The translations under genes were made by a program, and so were the position numbers. From CAYWRO01 sp964460345 (GTDB lineage: Bacteria; Planctomycetota; Phycisphaerae; Phycisphaerales; UBA1924), in the NCBI GenBank assembly GCA_964460345.1, contig CAYWRO010000035.1, positions 1-38,236 on the forward strand: a DNA stretch of 38,236 nucleotides, read 5' to 3'. This document shows, in pieces, positions 23,483 through 32,393 of this stretch (position 1 is the stretch's first letter; each line of letters opens with the position of its first letter). The notes beneath the pieces were generated by a model, which saw nothing but the letters and a program-made list of their open reading frames with translations, did no database searches and was not told where the DNA came from.

Positions 23483-23517
23483 CCACTATCCACTCTCAAC
23501 TGTCAACTGCGAACTGC
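23483..23517. repeat. Five-copy heptanucleotide tandem repeat
   Basis: The units CCACTAT, CCACTCT, CAACTGT, CAACTGC and GAACTGC follow each other without spacing and run up to the first base of the FG-GAP stop codon (23517-23519). The consensus is roughly CNACTNT. Such 7-bp tandem arrays resemble the short tandemly repeated heptanucleotides known from cyanobacteria. Confidence 0.55.
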
Positions 23518-25997
23518 TACCGGGCCATCTGCGGGTAGATCAGCAGCCGGTCATGGACGATCAGGACCAGGTCGTCCCGCCCATCGCCCGTGACGTCGGA
23601 GACCAGGGCGCTTCGCGGCTCGAACTGGCTGGCCGACCCGCGTCCGAACAGGCGTGATTCAAAGACCTCGAACTCCATCGCCAGGTGGAGGTTCCTCGCG
23701 GCGGAGAACGTGAAGACCTGGCACATCTGCTCGCCCGCATCGAGCACCACGACGTCGAGGTACCCATCGCCGTTGAGATCCCCGACCTCGATGTCGTGCT
23801 CGCGGCGGCCCTCCTCATCGCTGCGGTACGCCGCGAAGGGGTCAAGCTGGATGCGATTGCCCGCCAGGCGCACGAGGCCGAAGCCATCCTCGCCGAAGCA
23901 GAGCAGGCCCGGCTCGCCATCGCCGCCGAAGGCGCCGACCTGGATCGGGCCGAGGGGGAAGCCCATCAGGCGCATGCGGTCGGTGACGCGCCACGCCCCA
24001 TCGGCGTCGCGCGCGAAGCCGAGGATGCGCCCGTTGCCCTTGTCAGAGGCGAAGATGCCCGCGCCGCCGGCCCCGCCGGCCCCCCCGGTCGCCAGGGCGA
24101 CCAGTTCCGTGCCGCGGTCGGCGACGGTGATCTGCTCGACGACGCGCCAGCCCTTCTGGCCGTCGTAGACGACGGCCCGCACGAAGTTCTTGTCGGCGAT
24201 GAGCAGCTCGTCCTTGCCGTCGCCGTCGATGTCGAAGACCGCGGTGTTGTTCGGCCCCGCGGCCTGCACGAGACCGAACTGCGGCATGTCCTCGTTGCGC
24301 ATCACCTGCGAGGGACGGCCGGGCTCATCCCCATCCGCCGAGCGGATCATCACCATCGGCTCACCCGGCGTGAAGAGCAGCAGGTCGGAGCGGCCGTCCT
24401 GATCGACGTCCGCGGCAAGGATTGACTGGGGCGTCCGGTTGACGCCGGTCAACTCGATCGGGAAGACCTGGCTGGAGCCGTCCGCCGCGACGCTGTGCAG
24501 TTCCACCGTCTGGTCGCGCCGCTTGCTGACGACCACCGCAAGCGTGCCCCCGCCGCCCTGCGAACCGCCGTCCAGCGTGACGTACGCCATCGCCTCCGGC
24601 GTGCCGCCGGAGACCGTCGAGGGCAGCGGCGTGGGGAAGCCCAGGCGCCCCGTCTTCTCGTCATAGAAGGAGACGCCGACCGTCTTCTCTTCCTGGCTCA
24701 GGACGAAGACCTCCGGCGTCGGGCTGGAATCTTCCCCGCCGACGGCCCACTCGCCGACGGCGATCACCTTGGGCGCCTTGAACGCGCTGAAGGCCTCGCG
24801 CGAGCCGAGCCCGACGCGGGCGGACTGGCGGTACAGATCGACCGTGTTGGCGCTGCTGTTGGTCGCCAGCAGGTCCATCATGCCGTCACCGTCCAGGTCG
24901 ACCACGGCGACGGACCGGTCCGAGCGGGACGCATCGGCGAAAGACGTCACCTCCGCCTGCACTTCGCGCTCCGCCGCGGTCGAGACGTCGCCGGCCGCTT
25001 CCACCGCGGCGGACTCGACGTCGTAGAAGACGATGCGGCGGGACTGGCGCTCGATGACGCCGATGGAAGCCGCATCGCGATCCGGGAAGCGGATCGGCTC
25101 GGCCTCGTTGATCTGCGGCATTTCAAAGCGCAGCTCCGCCCCCAGCAGGCCGCTCTTGGCGCTGATGCGCGGATCCTGCCGCTGCATCCACAGGCGAATC
25201 GGCGCGGCATCGTCCGGAGCAGCGCCGAGGATGTCGAGCAGCCCGTCGCCGTTGAAGTCCTCCACCCACGCGGCGACGATCTTGCCGCTGGAGCCGAGCC
25301 GCACGGGCGAGCCGATCTCGCCATCCTCGCCGAGCGTGAAGACCTCGACGTTGCTCTCGACGAGCGAGATGATCTCAGGGCGCTCATCCCCCGACACATC
25401 GGCGATCATCAGCCCGTCGGCGCGGGCCGACAAGCCGTTGACGCGCCGCTTCGAGAACACCTCGAAGCTTCCCCCATCCACCCGTCCCCGGCGCGAGCCT
25501 GACTGGGCCGTGCTTTCGCCGCCCGAGGTCACCTGCCGCATGACAACCAGTTCGGAGGGCATCATCCCGGCGTACACCAGGTCCAGCTTGCCGTCGCCGT
25601 CCACATCGTGGGCGGCCACCGCGGCGATGCGATGGCCGACGCTGACATCCTCGCGGTCGTACCAGGGGCTGGGCGGAAGCTCGTTGGGCTTCATCACCTT
25701 TTCGATCTCATCCTGGGTGCGCATCCGGTCGCGCTGGTAGTGGATCTCGATGCGGCTCTTGGCGTTATTGGCGACGATGATGTCGCGCCGGCCGTCGCCA
25801 TTCATGTCCGCCGCGGCGATCGGGCCGTAGCCGTTGTCCCCGACGATGATGCGCATCGGCTCAAACCCGTAGTACCGGGCGAGCGCCGCATCCTGCTGAG
25901 CGTGGGCGGACCCGGCGCCCCCGACCGCAAGCCCCGCGGCGGCAATCAGGACAGAGGTGAGCGGGCGAACACGGCGGCTGGCGGACCGATGTGGCAT
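23517..25997 (-). CDS. Secreted FG-GAP/VCBS repeat protein
   Basis: This is an 826-residue exported protein. The signal peptide has a basic N-part and a hydrophobic core ending near AHA (residue about 33). Nine or so FG-GAP/VCBS-type repeats with calcium loops follow, among them ADMNGDGRRDIIVAN, HDVDGDGKLDLVYAG, EDFNGDGLLDILGAA, VDLDGDGMMDLLATN and GDLNGDGYLDVVVLD. No enzymatic motif and no C-terminal anchor were seen, so it may be periplasmic or released. AAAGGAT lies 7 bp before the ATG at 25997. It is the third FG-GAP protein in the window, but unlike the other two it lacks an LEPR-XLL motif or dockerin tail. Its 3' end abuts the heptanucleotide repeat. Confidence 0.85.
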   Translation of the reverse strand: MPHRSASRRVRPLTSVLIAAAGLAVGGAGSAHAQQDAALARYYGFEPMRIIVGDNGYGPIAAADMNGDGRRDIIVANNAKSRIEIHYQRDRMRTQDEIEKVMKPNELPPSPWYDREDVSVGHRIAAVAAHDVDGDGKLDLVYAGMMPSELVVMRQVTSGGESTAQSGSRRGRVDGGSFEVFSKRRVNGLSARADGLMIADVSGDERPEIISLVESNVEVFTLGEDGEIGSPVRLGSSGKIVAAWVEDFNGDGLLDILGAAPDDAAPIRLWMQRQDPRISAKSGLLGAELRFEMPQINEAEPIRFPDRDAASIGVIERQSRRIVFYDVESAAVEAAGDVSTAAEREVQAEVTSFADASRSDRSVAVVDLDGDGMMDLLATNSSANTVDLYRQSARVGLGSREAFSAFKAPKVIAVGEWAVGGEDSSPTPEVFVLSQEEKTVGVSFYDEKTGRLGFPTPLPSTVSGGTPEAMAYVTLDGGSQGGGGTLAVVVSKRRDQTVELHSVAADGSSQVFPIELTGVNRTPQSILAADVDQDGRSDLLLFTPGEPMVMIRSADGDEPGRPSQVMRNEDMPQFGLVQAAGPNNTAVFDIDGDGKDELLIADKNFVRAVVYDGQKGWRVVEQITVADRGTELVALATGGAGGAGGAGIFASDKGNGRILGFARDADGAWRVTDRMRLMGFPLGPIQVGAFGGDGEPGLLCFGEDGFGLVRLAGNRIQLDPFAAYRSDEEGRREHDIEVGDLNGDGYLDVVVLDAGEQMCQVFTFSAARNLHLAMEFEVFESRLFGRGSASQFEPRSALVSDVTGDGRDDLVLIVHDRLLIYPQMAR

Positions 25998-26108
25998 GAA
26001 CGGGATCCTTTCGTGAGGCGGTCAGTGGACGTCCGTCGTAGCGGCACGGGAGAGGGACGCGGTGGGAGGGAGTTATAGGTGGCGTTGGAGGGGAGCGGGA
26101 CGGAAAGA

Positions 26109-26140
26109 CAAAAGCCCGCGCCGATCGGCGCGGGCTTTTG
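26109..26140 (-). terminator. Strong intrinsic terminator of the Fn3 protein gene
   Basis: CAAAAGCCCGCGCC-GATC-GGCGCGGGCTTTTG is a perfect 14-bp stem with a GATC loop. On the minus strand it lies 34 bp after the stop and is followed by a T-rich TTTTGTCTTT. It could also stop readthrough from the plus strand, but no plus-strand gene ends nearby. Confidence 0.9.
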
Positions 26141-26174
26141 CTCCGCTGGTCACCGTTCTTTTGTCAAGGTGCGA

Positions 26175-26834
26175 CTACGCCGCCTGGGCCTGCTGCTGTC
26201 CGGCCTGGCCCGCGCCGCCGGCAAGGTTGATGTCCAGGCCGCCGGTCCAGCCGCTGTTCTTGCCGCCGCGGACGGCCTGGACGCGGTAGGCCACGCTCTG
26301 GCACGCCCCGGGGAGTTTCTCGGCGTAGTGCGTCTCCTGCACGCCGGTGAGGACGACCCAGTCCGGATCGGTGGAGCGCTTGCGGCCGATGAGGAACATC
26401 ACGCCGGAGCTGGCGCCGCTGCGTTCGGCGTTCCAGTCGAGCGTGACGGTGCCGTCGGTGGCGATCGTCGCCCGCAGGTTCGTCGGCGTGGCCGGGGCAG
26501 GCAGGGGGGCGGGCGGCGCGGGGGGGGAGAGCTCGGCGAGGTAATACACGTTCGGGTCGCCGGTCTTTTCGGCGTACGCCTTGATCGTTGAGATGAGGCC
26601 GGCGCCCAGGTCGCGCATCTTGTCGGCGGCGACGTAATACTGGCCTGTGGCGGACTTGCTCTGGCTGCGAAGCGACATGGCATTGTCATGCGCAGCGCGG
26701 GCCGCAAGCGTGAGGGCCTTCATCGCATCGAGATCTTCCTGGCTGAGACCCAACTGCGCCAGGTGGGTCTCCCAGGGGCCTTGGTGAGCTTCGAAGAAAG
26801 CAATTTGTTCAGCGCGTGAGTTCGGTAAGATCAT
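26175..26834 (-). CDS. Helical plus fibronectin type III-like protein of unknown function
   Basis: The 219-residue protein has no signal peptide or membrane helix. Residues about 1-95 are predicted helical (EDLDAMKALTLAARAAHDNA, then MRDLGAGLISTIKAYAEKT). A Pro/Ala linker (about 104-118) follows, and then one Fn3-like beta-sandwich (NLRATIATDGTVTLDWN to VAYRVQAVRGGKNSGW). The tail is Gln/Ala/Gly-rich. GGATGGAGG lies 6 bp before the ATG at 26834, which fixes the start; a longer upstream reading is rejected. I recognise only the Fn3 part. A role as a binding or structural protein, perhaps with cell-surface or phage-related partners, is speculation. It has its own promoter and strong terminator, so it is monocistronic. 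Confidence 0.8.
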   Translation of the reverse strand: MILPNSRAEQIAFFEAHQGPWETHLAQLGLSQEDLDAMKALTLAARAAHDNAMSLRSQSKSATGQYYVAADKMRDLGAGLISTIKAYAEKTGDPNVYYLAELSPPAPPAPLPAPATPTNLRATIATDGTVTLDWNAERSGASSGVMFLIGRKRSTDPDWVVLTGVQETHYAEKLPGACQSVAYRVQAVRGGKNSGWTGGLDINLAGGAGQAGQQQAQAA

Positions 26835-26932
26835 AACGTGCCTCCATCCTTTACATGAGGAGAACCAGACGGGATGGGCCGATTCCATTTCCGGCCCTGA
26901 CTGGTTTCTTTGATCGGAGCCGCGCAAAGACG

Positions 26933-26962
26933 TCTTTACTGCACGCGAAAAAAAATTGACAA
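26933..26962 (-). promoter_or_regulatory. Putative promoter of the Fn3 protein gene
   Basis: On the minus strand TTGTCA (26957-26962) and TAAAGA (26933-26938) are 18 bp apart. An A/T run occupies part of the spacer, and the start codon lies about 100 bp downstream. The rest of the gap between 26834 and 27113 shows no gene. Confidence 0.4.
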
Positions 26963-27113
26963 AGATCCCGCCGCCCTGTTCCGCCGGACCCGCCCGGCGC
27001 ACACTCCTTATAAAGCCCGCCGAGCACCCGTGCTGCTGCAACACCCGCCCGTGTCCCCTGTCGGCGGGCCGTCACTCCAAGCGTAAAGACCCCACCCCGC
27101 AGGTCGAATCTCG

Positions 27114-30100
27114 CTAGCTCTCGAACCCGTTCTCCGTCGAAAGCTCCGCCTGCTTCAGGACAAGCTGCGTCGCATCCTCCGACAGATCAGGCGGATAGCC
27201 GTACCGTGCCAGCAGCCGCCGCACGCTCCGCCGGAGGTTCGCACGCACGCTCTCCCGCTGCGTCCAGTCCAGCTTCGGCATCTTCCGCACCATCTCCGTC
27301 AGCTCGCGGGCCATCAGCCGCAGCTTGTCTGACTTCATCACTTCCTTGGCTGAGCCATTCTCCGCCAGGGCGTCGTAGAACGCCTTCTCCTCCGGCTCCA
27401 TCCCGAGCGCCCGTCCCTCCGCCTGCGCCTCTCGGAGGTGCTTGGCCAGGTCGAGCAGGCGCGTGATCATCTCCGCCGTGGTGATCGCCTTGTTCGTGTA
27501 CTTGAGCAGCGCATCTTCCAGCGCCTCGCGAAACTTCTTGCTCTGCACCAGGTTCGTGCGCTCTGTGATCCGGATCTGATCGTTCAGCAGCTTCCGCAGC
27601 GTCTCCAGCGCCAGGTTCTTCTGCTCCAGCGCCGCCACGCGCTGCAGGAACTCGTCCGACAGGATGTCGAGCCGAGCCTCCTCCAGGCCCGCCGCGGCGA
27701 AGAGATCCACCACATCCGAGGCATCCACCGCCCCGCCGATCACCTGCCGCACCGCCGCATCCACGTCCCGCTGCCGCCCCTTCCATCCGCCGACTCCCGC
27801 ATCATCTGCAAGGCGCTTGCGGATCATCGCCGCCACGCGCTGGAAGAACCCCAGGTGATCCGCCATCGCCTCCGTCTCCGGCCGCGGCACGGCCAACGCA
27901 AAGGCCGACGACAGTTCCTTCACCAGCCGCCGGAACCGCTTCCAGCCGTCCTCCTGCCCGAGCACGTGATCGATCGCCCGCAGGTACACGGGCAGCACGC
28001 TCTTGTGCTCCACCCCCAGCGCCGCCTCGTAGTCGCACCCGTGAAAGAACCCCTCCGGCCCGAGCTTCTCGAACGCCGCCAGCATCGCCGGCACTGCCTG
28101 ATCCTGCAGACTCTTGACCGCCTCCCCCGTCCCGCCCGCCTGTGTGTACGTCTCCAGCGCATCGGCGAGTTGATCCGCCAGACCGAGCAGGTCCACGATC
28201 AACCCGCCCGGCTTCTCCCCGTACACGCGGTTCACGCGAGCGATCGCCTGCATCAGGTTGTGCCCGGCCAGGGGCTTATCGATGTACATCGTGTGCGCCG
28301 GCGGGCAGTCGAACCCCGTCAGCCACATGTCGCAGACAATCGCCAGCCGGAAGTCATCCTCCGGATTCTTGAAGCGCTCTGCCAGCCGTTTCCGCGCCGC
28401 CTTGCTCCGCGTGTGGCTCTTCAAGGGCTCGGCATCGTCCGTCCCCTCCGTCACGATCACCTTCATCAGCCCGCGGTCATCGCTCGCATCGTGCCACTGC
28501 GGCCGCAGCGCCCGGATCGCCTCGTACAGCCGCGCGGCGATGTCGCGGCTCATCGTCACGATCATCCCCTTCCCCTCCATCGCCGCCCGCCGCTTCTCCC
28601 AATGCTCGACGATGAACGCGGCCAGCCGCTCGATCCGCTCCGGCGCGCCCACCAACTCCTCCAGCGGAATCCGCACCGACGCCGGGGGCTCCTCCCCCTC
28701 CGCATCCGCCGCGGCCGCCTTGTTGATCTCCGCCTCGGCCTGCTCCGCCGCCGCGGCGTCGATCGCCAGCGGCACAATCCGCGCCTCGTAGTACAGCGGC
28801 TTGGTCGCCCCATCCTCCACGGCCTGGCGGATGTCGTACACATCCGCGTACTCGCCGAAGACGCCGATGGTGTTCCGGTCGTCGCGCTCCAGCGGCGTGC
28901 CCGTGAAGCCGACGAATGTCGCGTTCGGCAGGGCGTCCCGCATCCACCGCGCCCCGCCGTCCACAAAGCCGTACTGGCTCCGGTGCGCCTCATCGGCCAT
29001 CACCACCACGTTCGCCCGCTCGCTGATCTTTTTCTGACTCTCCGTGAACTTGTGGATGGTCGTGAAGATCACGCCGCCTGAGGCCCGGTCCAGCAGCTCC
29101 GCCAGGTGCTCCCGGCTCTCTGCCTTCACCGGATCCTGCCGCAACTGCCCCCCCCGGCCGCCCATCGCGAACGTGTCGAAGAGCTGGTCATCCAGGTCGT
29201 TCCGATCCGTCACCATGACAATGGTCGGGTTGGCCAACGCCGGCTCGCGGATGAGCGCTCCGGCCAGCATCAGCATCGTCAGCGACTTGCCGGATCCCTG
29301 CGTGTGCCAGACGACGCCGCCCTTTCCGGCGTCGTCCGTCGCGTTGAATCCGACCGGCGCCTTGAGCGCCGCCAGCACGCTCGCCCGCGTCTTCCGCACC
29401 GCGCGGAACTGGTGATACCCCGCAATCTTCTTGGCGATGTCGCCGCGCTCGTTCTCCTCGAAGACAATGCACGTCCGCAGATAGTCCAGCAGGGCCGACG
29501 GCTCAAACAGCCCCCGGATCACCGCCTCCAGCGTGGTTTCCCCGTCCCGCTCCCCGCGCCACGGCATGAACCTGCCGCGCCCTGCCGTAATCGACCCCAC
29601 CCGCGTCAGCAGCCCATCGCTCACCACGATGAACGCATTCGGCACGAACAGATCCGGCGCACCTCTCCCCTCGTCCATGTACCGCTCGACCTGGTCCACC
29701 GCCGACCACAGGTCCGCCTGCTCATCGGCCGGGTCCTTGAGCTCGATCACCGCGATCGGCAGCCCGTTCAGGAACACGACCAGGTCCGGCCGGATCGCCT
29801 TCCCCGTCGGTCCGACGACGGTCAACTGCTGGACCACCAGCAGGTCGTTGTTCGCCGGGTTCGCAAAGTCCACCAGCCGCGCCCGCCCGCCGCGTGTCTC
29901 GCCCGTCTTCGCGTCCCTGTACTCGACCTCGACGCCGTCGATCAGGAGCGTGTGAAACCAGCGGTTGTTCTGGATGAGCGTGGGGTGCGGCGGATGCGAG
30001 AGCACGCGAGCGACCTGCTCCACCGCATCGGGCGAGAGCTGCGGGTTCAGCGCCGCAATCGCGCGGCGCAGCCGTTCCCCCAGGATCACGGCGTCATAGG

Positions 30101-30224
30101 AAGCCCGCTCCGCCCCGGCCCCCTCCGGCCCAAACTCCGGCCCCTCGCGGACCTCGAACCCTGCCGCTTTGAACTTGTCCAGCGCGGCAAGCTCGACGTC
30201 CCGCTCGTGAAGGGGGGCAGCCAT
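27114..30224 (-). CDS. hsdR: Type I restriction enzyme R subunit HsdR
   Basis: The 1036-residue motor/nuclease subunit translocates DNA and cleaves it at a distance when unmodified sites are met. The N-terminal nuclease has Asp147, then Glu161-x-Lys163 (IELKDP), and a Q178-x3-Tyr182 pair as in the HsdR QxxxY motif. The superfamily 2 helicase region has Walker A HTQGSGKS (307-314), DEAH (411-414) and GFTGTPLERDD. The C-terminal helical part ends in a typical LRRSVRRLLARYGYPPDLSE segment. Full length, no frameshift. The ATG at 30224 directly follows the TGA of the upstream gene in the same frame, with a GGAGG site inside that gene. It is the last gene of the eight-gene operon and is more GC-rich than the accessory genes. 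Confidence 0.95.
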   Translation of the reverse strand: MAAPLHERDVELAALDKFKAAGFEVREGPEFGPEGAGAERASYDAVILGERLRRAIAALNPQLSPDAVEQVARVLSHPPHPTLIQNNRWFHTLLIDGVEVEYRDAKTGETRGGRARLVDFANPANNDLLVVQQLTVVGPTGKAIRPDLVVFLNGLPIAVIELKDPADEQADLWSAVDQVERYMDEGRGAPDLFVPNAFIVVSDGLLTRVGSITAGRGRFMPWRGERDGETTLEAVIRGLFEPSALLDYLRTCIVFEENERGDIAKKIAGYHQFRAVRKTRASVLAALKAPVGFNATDDAGKGGVVWHTQGSGKSLTMLMLAGALIREPALANPTIVMVTDRNDLDDQLFDTFAMGGRGGQLRQDPVKAESREHLAELLDRASGGVIFTTIHKFTESQKKISERANVVVMADEAHRSQYGFVDGGARWMRDALPNATFVGFTGTPLERDDRNTIGVFGEYADVYDIRQAVEDGATKPLYYEARIVPLAIDAAAAEQAEAEINKAAAADAEGEEPPASVRIPLEELVGAPERIERLAAFIVEHWEKRRAAMEGKGMIVTMSRDIAARLYEAIRALRPQWHDASDDRGLMKVIVTEGTDDAEPLKSHTRSKAARKRLAERFKNPEDDFRLAIVCDMWLTGFDCPPAHTMYIDKPLAGHNLMQAIARVNRVYGEKPGGLIVDLLGLADQLADALETYTQAGGTGEAVKSLQDQAVPAMLAAFEKLGPEGFFHGCDYEAALGVEHKSVLPVYLRAIDHVLGQEDGWKRFRRLVKELSSAFALAVPRPETEAMADHLGFFQRVAAMIRKRLADDAGVGGWKGRQRDVDAAVRQVIGGAVDASDVVDLFAAAGLEEARLDILSDEFLQRVAALEQKNLALETLRKLLNDQIRITERTNLVQSKKFREALEDALLKYTNKAITTAEMITRLLDLAKHLREAQAEGRALGMEPEEKAFYDALAENGSAKEVMKSDKLRLMARELTEMVRKMPKLDWTQRESVRANLRRSVRRLLARYGYPPDLSEDATQLVLKQAELSTENGFES

Positions 30225-31127
30225 TCAGATCCCCGCCTCCGCAACCGTCGCCGCCACCGCCTCCTCGATCAGTCCCGCGTGGGCCGCGTAGTCCTCCGGC
30301 GTCAGCTTGAGTTGGAAGCGGTCCTTTCGCTTGCTCTGGACCGGCACGCCCGCCTCCTCGAACCTGGCCTTCCACGCCGCGGCGTCGGTGACCTTGAAGC
30401 TCACGTTGACGAACTTCTTCGTCGGCTTGGGGCCAAGGTAGACCACGTTCCGCACCACGCCGTTTGACCGCAGCCCGATGTACCCGCGGAGGTAGTTGAG
30501 TTCGGGGGCCGTCGTCGCGTGCTTGCGGATCAGCCCGAGCACCTCGTCGCAGACCTTCATCAGGTCCTTGCCCGCCCGCTCGTCCCAGTAGCCGCGGTCC
30601 ACGGTCCCGCCGCCGGAGTCCTCCTCGGCGACGTCGTCGGCCCGCAGCTCAGTCAGGTCGAGCACCTGGACGAAGTTGAGCACCAGGTGCTGCCCGACCT
30701 CCAGGGCGTCGAGCTGGATCGCCACCATCGGGATGCTGCCGGACATGAGCGACAGGACGTTCAGGAAGCGGCTGGTGATGTCCTCGGCGATCATGACGGC
30801 GATGTGCTCGTAGGCGGGGTAGCGCTTCCGCTCCAGATCCCAGTATTCGATCGAGCGGATGATGTGGCTCGGGTCCGTCGCGCCGAGCTGGATCTCCACC
30901 TCGTAGCGGCGGTCGTTCTCATCGTCGAGCAGAATCAGGTCCAGCCGCCCGCCGCCGGTGAGCGTCCGCTCCCGGTCGAGGACGCGCACATCACCGAGAC
31001 CCAGGATGGTCGGGTCGTCGCAGATGCGGTCGTGCAGCCATGCCTCATTCCAGATCGGGTGGCGGCGGAGGGAGAGCTTTTTGTGGGGGGTGTAGGTTGG
31101 GATTGTTGAGGTGTGTTCTGTGCGCAT
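30225..31127 (-). CDS. PD-(D/E)XK nuclease-like protein in the hsd operon
   Basis: The 300-residue protein has a restriction-endonuclease-like core. GRLDLILLDD (Asp63) is followed by YEVEIQLG (Glu78-x-Gln80), a D...ExQ pattern like NucS/DUF91-type PD-(D/E)XK folds. A second alpha/beta domain (about 210-300) follows. The ATG at 31127 has GGAGA 5 bp upstream; an in-frame ATG at 31160, directly next to the TGA of the HEPN gene, is the alternative. It lies directly before hsdR with zero gap. It may be an accessory nuclease of the restriction system or an independent defence effector. The family name is not known to me; catalytic activity is inferred from the motif only. Confidence 0.7.
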   Translation of the reverse strand: MRTEHTSTIPTYTPHKKLSLRRHPIWNEAWLHDRICDDPTILGLGDVRVLDRERTLTGGGRLDLILLDDENDRRYEVEIQLGATDPSHIIRSIEYWDLERKRYPAYEHIAVMIAEDITSRFLNVLSLMSGSIPMVAIQLDALEVGQHLVLNFVQVLDLTELRADDVAEEDSGGGTVDRGYWDERAGKDLMKVCDEVLGLIRKHATTAPELNYLRGYIGLRSNGVVRNVVYLGPKPTKKFVNVSFKVTDAAAWKARFEEAGVPVQSKRKDRFQLKLTPEDYAAHAGLIEEAVAATVAEAGI

Positions 31128-31160
31128 TTCTTTCTCCGTCCAGGTGCTCACTCGCGGCAT

Positions 31161-32198
31161 TCACCATACATGGAGCGCGAGGTCCTGCTGTGACAACTGC
31201 ACGTTCCCACACCATCGGAGAACCTCCGGCCCATTCGACGGCCACGTTTCTTGGTTTGCCCAACCGTCAAGGATCGCGATCATGGCGTCCTTTGTGGGAA
31301 AGTACCGTGCGTTGAGTACCACGTTGAGCAAGGCGTTGCGCAGGTACAAATCAGAGAGCAGGAGTTCCTCTACCGTGAGATTTGAGTAGTCGGCGTCGTG
31401 AACAATCGCACACCGTACCTGATGAATGCTCTTGATTTCGGCTTCGTACGTCGGCCGCTTGCTGCGCAGATACCAGCCGGTCAGCCCCTTGATCCGCTGC
31501 GTCAGCTTCGTCCCGTTGCGCTCCCCCTGCCGAGTGAGGAGGGTCTCCAGCCCGATGACATTGAACAGGAAGGCATCTGCGCGTTTCAATGACATCATGC
31601 TCTGCCCGAGCATCGCAGCACTGGCACGTATCTGCCTGCGCCATGCGGCGTCGATGCTCTGGTCGTCGATGACGGCAAACAGACGATCTATCCCCGCAGT
31701 GGAAATCGCGTTATGCCATTGCGCATTGAGTTCGAACGGCTGCACATGTCCCTCTGTTTTTGCACTGCGGTACCACGCAGCTGACGTGGTATCGATGAAC
31801 GTATCCGTCTTGGCTGCAAATCTCGGGTCACCTGACAAGGCAAAGCCACAGTTGTGGTGACGGGATGTCCAGAACGCCGCCGTTGATGCAAGGATGTTCA
31901 CAGCTTCTCGCAGCTCAGTGAAGACGCGAGGGCGCAGCTCCGCTGGCGTGCCCTCCCGCTGCACAATCGCAAGAGCGTCCGCGTGGCCAGCGGGGCCTCT
32001 CAGCATATCGAACGCGTTCTGCGAGATGCTCGAATAGGTCGTGGGCGGCTGCAGATACGCCTGTGCCGCCGCTGGGGACATGAACCGCACATCTCCAACT
32101 CGCCAGAGTCCGTTGATGGGGGGCCGGTCATCGACCACAAGCCCTGTCACTGGAACCACGACCTGCCACGTACTGTTGGTGCTTGCTAGAGCGGACAT
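31161..32198 (-). CDS. HEPN-domain protein (ApeA-like), putative RNase
   Basis: The 345-residue protein has an unassigned N-half and a C-terminal helical domain that fits HEPN. VRCAIVHD at 261-268 gives R-x4-H (Arg262, His267), the catalytic signature of HEPN RNases. It lies after IGLETLLTRQ and before the SDLYLRNALLNVVL helix, which is ApeA-like in arrangement. HEPN proteins cut RNA in abortive-infection and toxin systems. GGAGATGGAGG is followed by TGAATG, so the start is coupled to the stop of the small ORF upstream. The gene is visibly less GC-rich than hsdM and hsdR, suggesting separate acquisition. No MNT-type antitoxin gene is seen next to it. The call as RNase is inferred. Confidence 0.75.
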   Translation of the reverse strand: MSALASTNSTWQVVVPVTGLVVDDRPPINGLWRVGDVRFMSPAAAQAYLQPPTTYSSISQNAFDMLRGPAGHADALAIVQREGTPAELRPRVFTELREAVNILASTAAFWTSRHHNCGFALSGDPRFAAKTDTFIDTTSAAWYRSAKTEGHVQPFELNAQWHNAISTAGIDRLFAVIDDQSIDAAWRRQIRASAAMLGQSMMSLKRADAFLFNVIGLETLLTRQGERNGTKLTQRIKGLTGWYLRSKRPTYEAEIKSIHQVRCAIVHDADYSNLTVEELLLSDLYLRNALLNVVLNARYFPTKDAMIAILDGWANQETWPSNGPEVLRWCGNVQLSQQDLALHVW

Positions 32199-32393
32199 TC
32201 AGTCCTCCATCTCCGTTTGCCGGACGACCGCTCCAAAATCTCCGGCCGGAAGCTTCGGTAGCAGGAGATCGCGGTTCTGAGTGATAATGTGACTTTCAGC
32301 GTGTATGAAATCGTGCCGGGCTCGGATCGGGTTCTTGGTGCCAAGCTGCTCGGGGTCTTCGGCGGGCTGATTGGCATGGATGACGGATAGCAC
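32199..32393 (-). CDS. Small ORF resembling an HsdS C-terminal tail
   Basis: This is a 64-codon ORF between the 280-residue protein and the HEPN gene. It begins with GTG in the same frame as, and directly after, the upstream TGA, with GGGGG as a possible ribosome site. Residues near the end, RDLLLPKLPAGDF, resemble the RDVLLPKLLSG end of the HsdS encoded upstream. It may be a fragment of a duplicated hsdS left by insertion of the accessory genes, or a true small partner protein. No other motif was recognised. Expression is unproven. Confidence 0.45.
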   Translation of the reverse strand: MLSVIHANQPAEDPEQLGTKNPIRARHDFIHAESHIITQNRDLLLPKLPAGDFGAVVRQTEMED

